Below are positions 30,162 to 43,927 of a stretch of DNA of 64,000 nt, one piece after another. Both the position numbers and the translations under genes were made by a program. Source of the stretch: Megalonaias nervosa (lineage: Eukaryota; Mollusca; Bivalvia; Unionida; Unionidae). Under the pieces are notes generated by a model. The model saw only the letters and a program-made list of their open reading frames with translations. It did no database searches and was not told where the DNA came from. Each line of letters begins with the position of its first letter. Position 1 is the stretch's first letter. Location: the NCBI GenBank assembly GCA_016617855.1, contig JAECUM010000841.1, forward strand, positions 62,001 through 126,000, read 5' to 3'.

Positions 30162-30454
30162 GACTTCTGTGTCCGAAACTAAAGCTGAATATTTTATTAT
30201 GTCATTAATGTGTATAACACTTAATTTTCCTGTGAATTTCATATTCAATTTTATTCCTCTTGCCTCTATTCTCTCCAATTATATACACTAGGATACCCAT
30301 CACGCACAATACAACTAGTTGTGCTCGTGCGCAGGAAAGGATCATCGAAACCATGAATCTTGTTTACATCATTTTGTGTCTTACCCGTGGATCTAAACTG
30401 TGCCTCCTTTTTGGTAACAGGTTTTCGTTTTGAGTGCTCACAGTGCTCACACGT

Positions 30455-30455
<1 letters not shown>

Positions 30456-30519
<64 letters not shown>
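30456..30519. repeat. (AC)n microsatellite
   Basis: Perfect AC dinucleotide run of 64 bp. Confidence 0.99.
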
Positions 30520-30522
<3 letters not shown>

Positions 30523-31460
30523 CAAAGAGAAGATAGAAAGTAGATACATTTCATACTCATATTGGCAATGATCCACCGTACAGGTACATCAAAACTACAT
30601 AGAGTGTAATTTATCCAGATATAACTATTGATCAATCCAACATATTTGATAAGCAAAAGTGCACAGCGGTGTGAAAAGCTGATAAATCAAAGAAGTTATA
30701 TTTAATGTTTTGAGAACAGGTCTTAATAGAATAAAACCACGAACCTGTAATGCTGCCAGATTTTGTAGACATAATTTCGCAGTACATTCTGTCATGGTCA
30801 ACGTGACACGTAACCACTGAGATAGACGTATGGGCTAGACTCACAATACATTTCTGCCTGCGAGGATGGGATCTGCTCTGTTTGGTGCATGAAATGAATT
30901 TTGATTAGAGTCAGTTTGATAACAGTCCTACAGATATGTCACTGTAACGTCATTTAGCGGAAAATGGCAGAGCTGAGACAAACCAGAGCAAACATTTCGG
31001 GAAATCTTGGGCCATTTGAAACAGGTTTCATAAGATGATATTTTTCTGAGCAGTTATTAATAAAGGCGGTCTAGAGAGGATTATTCTGACTTCGGTGGGT
31101 GTGTTAAACTTTTGGCGGTTAGAGAAAGTAATCCTGACTGGCTAAGGTAAACGAAGGGGGGGGGGTCTCAGACTAAATTCAAAGTTTTAAGGTAATCTCA
31201 CAGTATTAGCCAGTTCGAGATTTTGTGCCGAAAGGGGAAGATGACTTCGAGACAAGTAAAAAGTACTTTTGTCGTTAAATAAATCGTCCAAGGGGCATGT
31301 GGTCTGGATATTTGAGAGACCCGAAACCAGAGAAGATACAGGGAGAATTCTCTAATGAAGCGGGCTCGGGCTCGGGAAGCACAAAGGTAAAAATATCTCC
31401 ATACTTGTTCTGCACGGTGAAAAGAGCACAATCTAAAAATATAATGCCTGATGACCCGAA

Positions 31461-31462
<2 letters not shown>

Positions 31463-31516
<54 letters not shown>
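31463..31516. repeat. (GA)n microsatellite
   Basis: GA dinucleotide run of about 54 bp. Confidence 0.99.
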
Positions 31517-31520
<4 letters not shown>

Positions 31521-32822
31521 CAACCTATTACCAACAGTGATTTGGAAAAGACCGGAAGAACCAGGTGATGCTGACATGCCGACAATTTGAGTTCCATCAG
31601 TAACTCGATTATATGATGAAATTTGTTTTATCTGTGTAACAGAACGGCTAATTGAATTTCGCACAAATTTTTTAACTCTATTTCTCATAGAAAACGAATC
31701 ATTCAGATGTCATGTTCAATTTCATTTTGTTTATGTTATTGATTAAATTGTTATATTTTGCATAGGGGGTTGTGGCTCGTGTTGTTCTATGCTATATCTC
31801 TGCTCAGATCTCTGTTATTCCCATAATTTCATATTTTATTTTAGTTATTACTTGATCCGGCGATAACATCGTGGTCGATCAGTTCCTAGACAACTATAAC
31901 CAAACACCATAAAGGGGTGGGGAGGTCATTCATCATCCCCACCTTGTGACATAACCCAAGTCTGAGACATAGTTTACGATATCCAGGTTAGGTGTCACGT
32001 GAGCGTATGGGTAATATGACACTACTGCGAAGGACTGTAACATTGCACATCAAATTTCCAATTTAGTGTATAAAATTGCTAATATAGCAAACACCTTGAC
32101 CTCGTTTGGAAACTGCCATAGACTATTTATTTGTTGGTTTCATGCGTACACTCAGTATGTTTATATTCTGCGCACTGTTCCTTGTAAATAATAGTAATTA
32201 CTGTAACAAAAATATTGCATGTGCCTAAATGCATTTAAAATATATGCAGTTTTAAATAACATACTCAACCATTTAAAAAGTAACTGCCTAAACATAAAAT
32301 GAAATCATGACTAATTTCGCTATTGAAATCAAAGGTACATGTAGGTATCTCATCTCAAGTGGTATATCGGTATTGAGGACTGGACCTAATCATGTTTGTG
32401 TTTGTGTGGTTACTGTAGTATTTATGGCGAGATAACGGCAGTGGAAGCCACTTCATTTATTGATTACGTTAATCTCACAAGGAGCAACTGTTACCTGTTT
32501 CACGAGCTTGTTTTTGGAGGTTCTATCAGATATTTTCCATCAACAATGACGGAAAATGTGCCGAAGGGTAAGTATTGAAGCTGCAAACACTCTCTGAACA
32601 TAAAGGCATTCCAGACAACAGGAAAAGACAATTTAGTTGTATTGTAGCATTTCAGTCTAATGAATCGTCAGAGCTGAGGGTTCTGTTTTCTTTTCTATCT
32701 TATTTTTTTCAAATATGCAGCTAGCATTAGAAAGAATTTTTTCAGGTCCTAATACAACCAACGATTTGATCCTACTTATAATGTCGGTCTTTGTTTACTT
32801 AGCGTGCACACATACACACACG

Positions 32823-32825
<3 letters not shown>

Positions 32826-32870
<45 letters not shown>
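32826..32870. repeat. (GA)n microsatellite
   Basis: GA run of 45 bp, preceded by a short CA-rich patch. Confidence 0.99.
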
Positions 32871-32873
<3 letters not shown>

Positions 32874-33966
32874 CAAATACCAAGAGAGGTTCTGAGTGTA
32901 ATATTGCACGAAACAGAGTTATTACTGTGTGTTCCGTTTATGAAATCAATACAAACTGGAGATTTGTCTCTTCTTGCATGACAATAATGACAAAAAATGT
33001 GAAGGTATGTGCTAAGAATGAACTAACAGGATTTTTTTTAGATGTAAAGTTTGCTTATGTGATACATAATCCAAAAACACAGCATAGTCACTTTATTAAG
33101 AAAACGTAGGTCATTAAAACCAGAGTTTACTTTTGACGAATGCTAATAAATAAGTGATAAAGGTGAATGCACACATCAGATTTCATGGTCATACATGCAA
33201 CAGTCCAGGAAACTGAGCCAAATGTAAATGTATAAAATGGTAATATTCAATGAAGCTTGAAAAGTATACGTACATTTACCTTCTGTTTCTCGTAATTTCG
33301 AATGTGAACACAGTCATAAAATGTCATGAATTTATATATAAATCGTACATGTAATCACTTTAACTTGAAAAGCAGGTCACTGTGACGGTTGTTTTCACGC
33401 AGCTTAGAGTTTCCGGCGTATTTTGCCCCCCCCCCCCCAAAAAAGTATGATATGTGAATATATCTAACTACAATATATTTGAAAATTATATTTATCTAAC
33501 ATATCAGTAAGATTAATTATTTGAAGTAAATTATTTTTGTTTTCTTTTATGTCGTGCAATTTGTGTAAAAGAAACGTCTGTTTTGCAGGATTCTGCCTAT
33601 TCCCCAAACCAACTTCCTTTTCTAAGCGTTCGTATTGAACGGAAAAGTGGCATGGTCTCATTGGTAAGATAGATAACAGCCTCTCTATGCATCGTGCACA
33701 CCAAATATTATAATCTACCTCTGTCCTGATGGAAGATGAGAAAGTTAAATATTGTAGAGCACACTGTTCTCTGTACTCATGCATGCCGTGTACACCATTC
33801 ACCTTTAGAGTCAAATATTTTATGAAGTTGAAACAAACAATCCAAAAGGAAATAATCTTTTATTTTGAAAAGTAAATCCAGTCCAAAATTTGAAATGTGT
33901 GAAAAAAAAAACCAAAAAAAAAAACCATTAAATCTAATATACAGCATGCTCTCTCCATCGTCTTAT

Positions 33967-34054
33967 AAGTAATTTCAAAGAAGCACATGTTAAGGGAGTA
34001 ATGTACAAATAAGTAACTTCAAAGAAGTACATGTTAATGGAGCAATGTACAACT
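33967..34054. repeat. 44-bp tandem duplication
   Basis: Two adjacent units starting AAGTAATTTCAAAGAAG and AAGTAACTTCAAAGAAG, a few differences apart. Confidence 0.85.
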
Positions 34055-36726
34055 GTTTCAGTCAGTTAATGAATCTGTGCAATTTGATATTATCTTCTAT
34101 CGTATTTTCCAGTCATCTATGTGCCTTAGTTTTCTAATTTATGTTAATTTAGTGCATTGTCCTGTCAGTCTTTTTACAAGGAGTTAGTGTTAATATTGAA
34201 ATTAATTTGTTTCAGTCGGTTCTGGTTTTCTTTTTTGCTAGCTGGCAAGTATCATAGCCTAATATCAATGGTTTGTTTCACTGTTATACAAAACTGTAAT
34301 TGTCTCTCTGGCTGGTACGGCTGATGGCTATTTGACCATATTGCCCAACACTATATCTTTCATCACATCAAACATTTTGTCACCGTTTCAGTATTGTACC
34401 ATCAACATAAAAAAAAGTCTTGCTGATAATGTGATGCTTAAGAAGGACGTCGTCTGAAATAGACTGTTTGCTGTTGCTGTTTTTGTCTTTTGGAGGGGCT
34501 GGGGCGGGGTGGAGGCGGTTACACGGATGATAGGATATCACTGAATCGGAACTGAAACCCAAGAAAGCTCTCATTTTGTATGGATGCACTTGTGTATTGA
34601 ATTATCTGAGTAAGCTCCGTACCAGATTTTGTGACTGTCATGATTCATAAGTTGCTGTGGGAGATATGTTTTCCTATCTTCTCGTTTCTCCATCATCAGT
34701 TCCATCGAAACCTGTATACAGTTAACGTGGCAATAATGACGAGTATTACGTGACTACATGCGTCATATCTTAGCTGCCAACAAATGTGACATACTTGGCT
34801 GAGGTTCTCCGACATGTGACATTCGGTTCTCGCGATATGACAGAGGTTTAAAGAGTTGTACATTTCTCTTGCTCTACTTTCTGCGATCCAATACTACCAA
34901 GCATGTTTACTAATACATTTTACGGTCTTTGTAATATTTAGAAGAAGTAGCGAACAAGGCTCGGTATGCCAGTAAGTCGTATGTAAAGAAATGTAATCAT
35001 GTGCATTTACAGCTTTGCCGTTATAAAGGTATAAATCTGAGCCAGAAATAAATCAAAGCGATCTCCAAATCCCCACAGCTAGATATATGATCGCTAGAGA
35101 AGTCATAAATCGTCTGTGTTGCTCCGAAATAGCATTTAAGTGGTAATTAATCGCTATCTTTAATTTCTGGCAGCGCATTCGCAAGATTTACTTTTTTAGA
35201 ACGCGGCTCAAAAAGTTTAATTCAAATATGATCCAAAGGTATATCACATTACTGATATGTTGCATGCTAATTGGCAAATATAATTAATATAAATCCTTTA
35301 ATTCATACAACTCCACCATTATTTTAGGTAGAATTACTAAAAGTCCTCACCTTGATTTAATCTGACGTGAGTTGGGTTGCATGCTCATATAATTTAAAAA
35401 ATGCGAGTCATGGAGTTTTCTTCAGCTATTTCTAAAACAAAGTTGTACTCAAAAATACCTCACATGTGCCTGTGCTGATGTTTCCTTCGTGTGAAAGTTA
35501 CAGTTGGAATCCGATACGTTTGAGTTACTTAAGATTTTGTTCCACACGTATTTATCTAGACACTTGCTATATGTCACTCAGATGTAACAATGATCATTGA
35601 AACAAAGACTATGGAAAGCTTGTCAAAAGAGAAGAAAAAAGCCGCTGAATTTGAATAGGATAATCCTCATTCAGAGGAAACGCAAATCTGATTTGAAAAT
35701 CCGCTTTTATCCACAGAATACTAACTTTAATTGGGAATCCGCTTTTATCTATAATATACTAACATGGATTGAAAATCTGCTTTTATCCACAAGATACCAA
35801 TATTTAATAATGATCCAGTTTAAGCTTGATTGTGCGAAATCATGTACTTTTCATCTGATTTTGCAAAGATGCTTTTGTCATCTTTTTTTAAATAATTGAA
35901 TACCTTTAACTTCTTCTACCTTTACAGACTCTAATAAGGACCAAATTTATATCTTTGAGAGAGCAACCAAAACACTTTTTTTTCGCTGGTAGAAAATTGC
36001 ATATAATACCTCTTTCTGATTCTGTCAGCTACGTTTAACTGAATTTGTTTTACTATTGCATTAAATGAAGCTAAATGCATCTCAGATGTTGTTTACAGAC
36101 GCTCATGGTTAATAGTACCTGTATCATTCGCGAGTCAGCATTGATGTGCATTTGGTCACATCTAGGAACAGTAAATCACACAGATGTGGATACTCAAGAA
36201 AACCCATTAAGAAAGGTCCATCAAGAGAACATGGCACATTGTGTCCTTTGTGGACAGTTTCTTCCATATAGAGATTAAATATGTAAGTGAAATAAGAAAA
36301 ACGGGTTTATAAGCATTGTCTTTTCTGAGCATTTGTCCTTTTCACAGCGGTTTCCCCCTAAGACGTGGTTCGCTGTAGTAGAAACTATATTTGATTTGAA
36401 CACGTGTGGGATGATCGAGAGTAAACTGTTCGGTCATGCTTTCTGATGTATGTGTCTAGACAAAATCAAATTTTACACTACATAACAATACGCTGTAATG
36501 AGTTTTAAAATGTATAGCAGCAGCTGCATTTGCATTTAATCTTTACAGGGTGTAATCACAGTCCCCTAGAGCTGAGAGGTGGTAATGGAGATTCCGCTAT
36601 ACATGGTTCTAGAGGCGTCCCGCCCAGTTGGGTGTATTGTGTAAACATGGCAGTACATCAGTATATGGCTCGTGTTTGTTGTTCCATGAAGCTGGAACAC
36701 ACGGCTCATTAAATCCATATTTATAA

Positions 36727-38405
36727 ATAAGGGAGATAAATCAGATCTTAACAATTACAGGCTATTACTTCACAACGTTGTCTTAATAAGGTATTTACTG
36801 CTCTTCTTGACCATAGAATTTTGCTTTCTCAAAAAGAATACGGCTCAGTCAGGGTAGCGTCAAGGATACTCCACAACTGATATTATTTTGGTCCTTTTAT
36901 TCTTTAATATAACTTTTAAATAGAAGATATGAAACATTGTTTTGCACTTTTGTGGATTTTTATCAGGCTTTCGACAGAGTATGAAGAGTTAACTTATGGA
37001 GAAAATTGATTAATAGTGGTATAAATGGAAAATTTCAAGGTGACAATGAACGTGTGTACGGATGTAAAATTTTGTATCTTCCACAATGGAAAGAAATCAG
37101 AGCTATTTACTTGCAATCAAGGGGTTATAAAAGTTGAAAATCATTCTCCTGTATAATTTTCCACGTATCTAAACAACATCTCAAGCCAAATTTGTGCTCC
37201 AATTGTGACGGCACTACAGATGATTTACTGGATGGAGATATATTAAGACATTTAGAACTCTTTGTTCCACTCTGTGTAGACGATACCGTTGTACACTCAG
37301 ATAATCCAGTCGAAATGCAAAATAACCTTTACATATCTTTTAATTACTGCAAAAAATATAAATTTATCATTAACACAAGCAAAATGAAAGTTATCGTTTT
37401 CGGGAAATGCAGAAATAGACAAATGTGAAGTTTAAAGTTAGGACATTCGGAGTACACTGGTCATCGCGAAAAATGGTAGATCTTTATTGGCAATTAAGAA
37501 TCTAATTAGCCAAGCCAGGAAATCTATGTACCTTCTTAAGAAAAATGATTAATTCGTAGTTAATTTGTCTGTTTACTGTTATCTTAAACTTTTTGATAAT
37601 GACAATAGTTCCAATTCTTACGTACGGAATTGAGATTTGAGGTTTGGAAAAATTAGATATCATGTAACGGACTCATTTAGACATTTTTAAGTATGTGCAA
37701 ACAGTTTTTAAAAAATCCACAATCATGTTTATGCTTTATGTTGAGTTTGGTACAAATGAAAAAGAGAATGGTTGGCTCTTGGGTTACTCTCTTTAATGGT
37801 AAACAAACAAAAGTATCTTATATGATTTATCTGGAGCTATCGCAGGGTTATAATAATGATAATAATAGAGGCCATTCATAACATTTTATCGGAAACTGGG
37901 TTTCAATTTATTTGCATTAATCCAAATATTCCCAATAAATCCTGGCTAGTTACAATCTTTAAGGAAAGACTTCATGATCAGTTTATACTAACATGGGAAT
38001 CATCCACTACTAACTCGACAATACTTACAGAATTTTTAAAACGGAATTAAAATTTAAACATTATTTGTTAAAAGACTTATCAAAACAATATAAGGAATAT
38101 ATAATAAAATTTTGAACATGTAGTCATTTTTTTACCCACAAAGAAGGGAAAATGTGAAACTTTGCGTAGACATGAATGATTGTGCAAACTTTGCGTGCAA
38201 AACTGCGTGGGTGAAGAATTTCACTATCTCCTTTAATGTAACTATTTCAAAGAACAAAGAAAGCAACGACTACTCAAACAACTTTCTGTCACACCAAATG
38301 TATAAAAGTTTAAAGAATTATTGAGTTATCAGAAAGTTGTCATTTTAAGAAATCTCTCTAAAATGATTAATATTATTTTTTCAAAATTTCGTGTATTTCA
38401 GATCG
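36727..38405 (+). pseudogene. Decayed LINE reverse transcriptase, 5'-truncated
   Basis: In shifting frames the + strand shows the RT landmarks in order: GDKSDLNNYRAIT (36727), CTFVDFYQAFDRV (motif A, near 36950), FVPLCVDDTVVHSDNPVEMQ (motif C, Asp-Asp kept, near 37260), NTSKMKVIVFGK, a degraded linker, and the C-terminal CKLCVQNCVGEEFHYLL zinc-knuckle region near 38195. It has many stops and frameshifts and lacks the endonuclease and N-terminal RT. The C-terminal C-C-H-C type end is typical of several non-LTR clades; clade not resolved. It differs clearly from the LINE at 41690. Confidence 0.8.
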
Positions 38406-38547
38406 TAATTACTCGGTGTGTCTATTGTTCTTTCCATTGTTTTAGGAAGAGAAAAGTCCCATACGTTCATCATTGTACAGATTAATTTGTGTTCCATTTA
38501 TCGTAATTTATATCATGTATTTCCAATTATGTCAACTTCCATGTATC

Positions 38548-38838
38548 TGATGTATACGCATGCACAGTGACATATTGTCCATGGCTGATATACACGCATG
38601 AAAATTGACATATCGTTCATCCCTGATGTACACGCATGCAAAGTGACATATCGTTCATGGCTTATGTACATGCATGCAAAGTGACATTTCGTCCATGGCT
38701 GATGTACATGCATGCAAATTAACATTTCGTCCATGGCTGATGTACATGCATGCAAAGTGACATTTCGTCCATGGCTGACGTACATGCATGCAAAGTGACA
38801 TATCGTCCATGACTTATGTACATGCATGCAAAGTAACA
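38548..38838. repeat. 38-bp minisatellite, about 7.7 copies
   Basis: Tandem units of 38 bp with a core TGATGTACATGCATGCAAAG followed by TGACATTTCGTCCATGGC. Units differ by a few bases. Each carries the palindrome TGCATGCA or a variant. Confidence 0.95.
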
Positions 38839-39411
38839 CACTAAGATTTTACCTCGTATTGTACGCGTGGAAACTTGAGTGTAATAAATAATTTGTCGTT
38901 GTCATTGTCTTCAGTAAATTCCAGATGCAGGACTGAGAAAGTCAGTGGTTGAATAGGTCAATAATTAAGAATCTCGTGGAAGTGGGTATTTGACCCCAAT
39001 TTAAACTTAGGGCAATATCAGAGACTTCGTACGTCTGCTTCGACAATGATATGTATTTATAACAATTAACAAAATACGGACGTAGTAAGTCTGATATATG
39101 AGTGTCTATTTATTCTTGTTATACATACACAGGTATATGAATTTAAAATTAGCATGGTACATGCATTCTAATGCAGTACCATAGGGTCTCCCCCCACCCC
39201 TGCTCCTTTAATGTGGAATCTTGGACGAAAAGCCGCCGATATCTGATCATTCCTGTTTTCTGTCATAATATACTCGTTATTGACATTGCAACGATTCTTG
39301 AAGTGACTGTGCTCATTTTATGTGGAATCAAACTGTGGACGAAAAGCCAACGATAGTATCCTCTGATTGTACAATCTTCGTAGTGTGAGATAGGTCCTTC
39401 ATTGCTAACTA
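38839..39411. other. Host intergenic DNA, no gene seen
   Basis: Contains a short repeated segment (TGGAATC then TGGACGAAAAGCC) at about 39211 and 39321, otherwise featureless. Confidence 0.55.
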
Positions 39412-39704
39412 CCTCTCCCGGTGGCCTAAATGGTTAGAGAGTCTGCCTCGGATGCAGGAGGTCGCGGGTTCGAACCCCGGCCGAGTCATACCAAATGGTA
39501 CTAACAGCTGCCTCGCTTGCCTCTCAGCATTAAGAGGTTAGTGTTAAAAATGGTCATCCTGGTATCAGAATAATGTGACTGGGTGGGACATTATGCTACA
39601 TGTCTGCGGCATGATGCCCCAGTGCTAGACATCACAATAAACTGCCACACTGCAGACATCGTAGCCATATGACTAAAATTGTTAAAGCTACATTAAAAAT
39701 CTAA

Positions 39705-39707
<3 letters not shown>
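39412..39707 (+). repeat. tRNA-derived SINE, family 1, copy 1
   Basis: The head is TCCCGGTGGCCTAAATGGTTAG (A box) with a B box in CGGGTTCGAACCCCGG. A body shared with the copy at 60341 follows (AGCTGCCTCGCTTGCC..., GATGCCCCAGTGCTAGACAT, ACTGCCACACTGCAGACATC). It ends in an A-rich stretch that passes into a CA microsatellite. The overall design resembles tRNA-headed SINEs with a conserved centre known from bivalves; no family name was confirmed. Confidence 0.9.

Positions 39708-39743
<36 letters not shown>
39708..39743. repeat. (CA)n microsatellite at SINE 3' end
   Basis: CA run directly after the A-rich SINE tail. Confidence 0.98.
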
Positions 39744-39745
<2 letters not shown>

Positions 39746-41689
39746 TCACATTCATTGCTATCTAGAAATCAAGACAAATGCTTGATAACATGTAGTACTT
39801 GTAGACTATTCTCTTTAACGTGTTGGAAACATGACAACGATAGTATGTTAACAAACTCACGATAACGTTTGATTCTCTGGCAGAGCGACTGCTTTCTTTA
39901 CAGATTTTTTTTTTCCCGATTGACAATGTTGAATTAAATGGTCGCTTGCGCAGCATAGCTTGTTCATAATGATATTGTCGTTGGTGTCCTTGTATCGATA
40001 ATGATGATAATGATGATTATCTATTTTAGTTCATCAAAATGTATTATCGCCTTGGATTTGACCGGTAGTTTACCACACGATGAAATGTAGCAGGTATTTA
40101 CGCAGAAAAGAAAATTTTATTTTTATTCAGTTTCATTCTTGCTTCTGAATCGAAGATCAGACTATGCTTAACAAGAGCTACTGCCGTTGGTTATTTTTTC
40201 TCCTTACGGATGGGGGTCTTTTTGTATCGAAAACCAGAATTCCACTTAATAAATTAATAGTGCAAACGTTTGGTTGTAGTCTTTTCCAAAATAATGGCCG
40301 CTTTGGGAGATCCTGTCCATGAATGGAATAATTCCATTCCGAAAGATGATTTTAAGAAGATTTTACATGGATTCCGGCACGCCAGTTCAGACTCATGGGT
40401 TATCCCATAGGTTGGCGATACCATGAATAACAACCTCGACCTTTCCTCGCAAATCTGAAAAATAAAAAATAAAAAATAAAAGCTATTTATGTAGAAGGTG
40501 GATTGATTTCTCCACTGTGAGGCAAAGCAAAAAACCTAAACAGCTGAACATTCTTGCTCAACAAAGTTAACAGTCAGCCGGAACGTAAACGGACTAAATA
40601 ACATACCCAGATTTCACTAAACTTCTCACAATGTTTCTTTACTTGCTTATGATTCTTCTGACAATATCAAATCTTTGTCAGAGAAACACATTGTGAAAAG
40701 GTTGTAAATAACTTTTAGTTTTTAAATTTAACATACGGATTTCTATTTAATCTTGAAAACAAGAATTGGGTATTTCCTTAAAATTGAGGAAATCCTCAAA
40801 ATTTCCTTATCAATAATGCAATGCTCCTTTCAGGAAAAATTAGAATTTTATTAGTGCACCTTGATCATGGTGTATGCCGAATATTATCAGATAAAAGCAT
40901 TGTTACCAAACAAGCAAAAGGAAAGCTATTAAAATATCTTAGTTAAGGAAAATGAATTTGAGATATTTAGTGAAACTGAGACCAGGTAAATGAAATATAT
41001 ATAATCTACAAAAATATTGCTAATTGAAAATAGTTTTAATCTTTTTTAATCAATCAACACTTTAGTTCTCACATTCACAGCCACTTGATCTCTTCCCGTA
41101 ATAGGTTTTTTAATCGATGAAATTAAAAATGTCTCCCCATGTGACATATCTGAGGACGCTCTGCTTACAAGAACACGTCAGAAAGCGAACGCGTTACACT
41201 CAGAACACACCCTTTCTTATATATTCGTTCAAAAGGAAATGCGATGTATTATAGTTTTGTTCTTGTAGTAAACAGTTGGAATTATGATGTAATCACACAA
41301 GGGCTAGCTTGACAAAAAGTTATTATTTGGCTAGTATATTGTATTGCTGATTTTATTCAGGCAGATCAAACTTGCTATTAAAAACCCACTAAACATATTT
41401 TTTTCTTGAAAAAAAGAAAAGCCGGTATTGGATTTTTTGCCATCAATTACAGATGATTAAACTCACCATTCACACACCTCCTTCCGTAAGTTCACCTCAT
41501 CTAGAATCGTATTATCAGATGTTTTGTAAAAATAGCTATTTAACAGAACGGTAGTTTTAGAATGACCTAATGTGCTGTAAATGAATTATATTTTTGACAT
41601 GTTATAAGACATTTGACGTATCCAACCACAAGCAAGTTCGATTAGCTTTACAATGTACCGCAATTTTAATATTTTTAACGTTGCAGGCA
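39744..41689. other. Host intergenic DNA, no gene seen
   Basis: No gene recognised. Segments at 40600 and 40990 share a short inverted TTTCACTAAA match, and 40760-40810 has an inverted TTGAGGAAAT/TTTCCTTA pattern, which could mark a decayed MITE, but boundaries were not found. Confidence 0.5.
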
Positions 41690-41750
41690 ACGTAGTATAG
41701 TGGACATAACTTCGTCTGCGAGTCATATATATACTTAAAGAACGTGGATC

Positions 41751-43809
41751 TTGGACTCAAGATGGCGGATTGTTCAGACTAGCGGGAATAAATATACTGA
41801 ATTGGAACCAGTAAATGAAGGTGATCGTACTGTACATGGTAACTGTAGTTCAAATGCATTTTATAATACAGATTTGGTGAGTGAGGATCTTGACGATGCA
41901 AAGGATGCAAATGATGCAAATCTATGTTCACAACCTTAGTACATGAGCACGCAGAATGTCGACAATACATGTTTTGACAGAGATGCCCAAGATTCATGCC
42001 AACGTTGTAACAGCCCAGCACATCAAGATGTCATATCTCGGGTTCCCAATCAGGACTATTTTAGACGACTGGATCAGGAATTAGATAATCTTCCCAGAGA
42101 CATGTATACTGAGAAATTGCGAGAGGTTGCACATGATAACGAAGATGTCGTAACCTGGTATAAGTCAGTCTTATTTAGTAGAGCACGAGGTTTTCCTGGC
42201 TTTCCATCGGGATATTTGATGGTTAGAAAGAACAGAAATGGTGTAAATAGTTTAATAAAATATGCAAGGGATTGTCATTCCTTAGCTACGTTTATAAATG
42301 GGGATCCTTGAGAGATCGATTCTATTTTTAGCAAGAAGAAATCAAACCCCAGTGTCCAAACTGAACAATGTGAACAGGACGATCAACACAGCTCAGGGCA
42401 AGCAAAACAATTGACTAATGCAGCGAGACTCTCGCTAGCTGAAATCAAGAGTGATTGCGGTTATCTACAACAAACTGTTGGTTCGCTCAGAGAAGAGATT
42501 ATATCTCTGAAGGCAACCCAAATCACATTGGTGACAATGAATGACCTTAATACATTCCGTGCTGATTTAAACAATAAGGTAGAGGCACAATCTCAAACAA
42601 TTGAACTGCTCCGTAATGAGATTAAGTCACTGAAAACTACTCAAAGCTTGTTGATGAAAGAAAATGAAACACTACACACCATCACCGAGCAACTGAGGGT
42701 CGAGCTGATGAAGACTTTGAGTAAACCCATGTCTTATACGGATGTCGTTTGCAGGCTTAGCCCAGGTGTAAATAACCTAGCATGTAGCGCCAATGGATGT
42801 GGTGATCAACGCTCTCCATCGATTGCAGCTCAGAACAAGATTTCTATGTTTAACTGTTTACTTCCCGTTTCGGTTGAGTTTAACACCACTGGTTGTGATA
42901 CACACCGCTGCTCATCAAGTGCATCTCAGAACAGAACTTCCGTGTCCAACTGTGTGTCTCCCGTGTCGGCTGAGGCAGACGGCTCTTCCCCAGTTACAAC
43001 GGCAGTGGAGTCGCGAACCGGTGTAAAGGTCCAACCATCTTTGGAAAAGAGGGGGGTCCATGTTCCGCAAACTCTGGTTTCAAAAAGCTCGGACATAATT
43101 TCACAGACTGTTGATAGAAGACATGTTGCCCTCTTCGATGGAAATATCACACAGATTTCCAATGCCAATGTTCAGCCTAATGTGATAAATGCCGCGCGTA
43201 CACCCATTCGCAATCACAATAAACCGTTAGCCCACACCGAACGGCTTTCTGAACATGGTACTTCGACCAGGATAGAGCATGGTAGGCATCCGATGGCTAG
43301 CAACAGTAATGTGAAAGGTATTGATTCGAAAACCCCTCCTAGAAAGATACCTACCGTCATTGGGGGGTCAGGTAGAAAGTCCTAGATCGGTTGGTAAACC
43401 AAACTTAGAAATTGGCTCAGAGGGTATTGTTGGACATGAGGTTGTTGATAAAAATGATGAGAATGTTGTATTTGAAGGTGTGGTTAGACGTAGAACAAGG
43501 CGCTTTTATGTGGGTGGTATTAGCGTCAAATCTACTGCTAAAGGCCTACGTAACTTCTTGGAAGAATACGATATAGAGCTGTTATCCATAAAGGTTATCC
43601 ACAGTAGACGCAATTGTCTATCGGCCAAGCTGACTGCATATAACTCAGACTGCAACACTGTTGAAAATGATGTAACATGGCCAAAAGGTGTTTATGTAAG
43701 GAGGTGGTATGGGAATCAATCCTGGCGAGACGGTTTAATAATTGCGATCAAGAGGCTAATGAAGGTGCAGGATGCAATATTCCATGATATAGGAAGACAT
43801 AGTCAATAG
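41751..43809 (+). pseudogene. LINE ORF1 protein, nucleic-acid-binding chaperone type
   Basis: One frame runs from about 41751 to 43385, interrupted by TAG at 41937 and TGA at 42309, then shifts near 43370 into the frame that ends at 43809. Residues encoded at 42411-42720 form a heptad-rich coiled coil (LQQTVGSLREEIISLKATQ). A Ser/Thr/Pro-rich linker follows. The C-terminal domain has RRTRRFYVGGISVKSTAKGL and WPKGVYVRRW, which looks like an RRM-like fold. The role is packaging of LINE RNA as a trimeric particle; assignment by architecture and position, without a named family. Confidence 0.65.
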
Positions 43810-43927
43810 TCAATTATTCATAAATCTGCCATTATGTGCAGTCGTAAGTTAATGTGTTTTGTCATTTTGTCATTTTAGTTCTGCTTTCACACTGCATAAG
43901 TTTTAATATGTCTGTATTGCAAGTTAT

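Larger units (their letters stand above)
29346..36726. other. Host intergenic DNA, no gene seen
   Basis: Only short open frames without recognised similarity. It contains AC and GA microsatellites, a run of C at 33427, two short tandem duplications and a weak triple repeat (cores AATCCGCTTTTATC, AATCTGCTTTTATCC) at 35695-35800. No transposon protein or exon was recognised. Confidence 0.6.

Noticed and set aside
30266..30656. Open frames rich in Cys-Val and Val-Cys.
   Set aside because: They are translations of the AC microsatellite at 30456-30519.
31275..31688. Open frame with Leu-Ser repeats near 31.5 kb and its Arg-Glu counterpart on the other strand.
   Set aside because: Both span the GA microsatellite, and the flanking residues match no family I recognise.
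33464..33814. Minus-strand open frame of 116 codons as a possible host exon.
   Set aside because: No domain, signal or splice context was recognised; the length is not unusual for this amount of random DNA.
38548..38838. CRISPR-like repeat array.
   Set aside because: Units are contiguous 38-bp tandem copies without unique spacers, in eukaryotic DNA. This is a minisatellite.
38513..38839. Open frame of 108 codons on the minus strand with His/Cys/Met repeats.
   Set aside because: It is the translation of the 38-bp minisatellite, with no independent support for coding.
39412..39490. Functional tRNA genes at the A/B-box sequences (14379, 39412, 58153, 60345, 63921).
   Set aside because: Each is followed by a shared non-tRNA body or lacks acceptor-stem pairing, so they are SINE heads or remnants.
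40600..40995. A MITE bounded by inverted TTTCACTAAA sequences.
   Set aside because: The inverted match is only about 10 bp, no target duplication was found, and no second copy is present.
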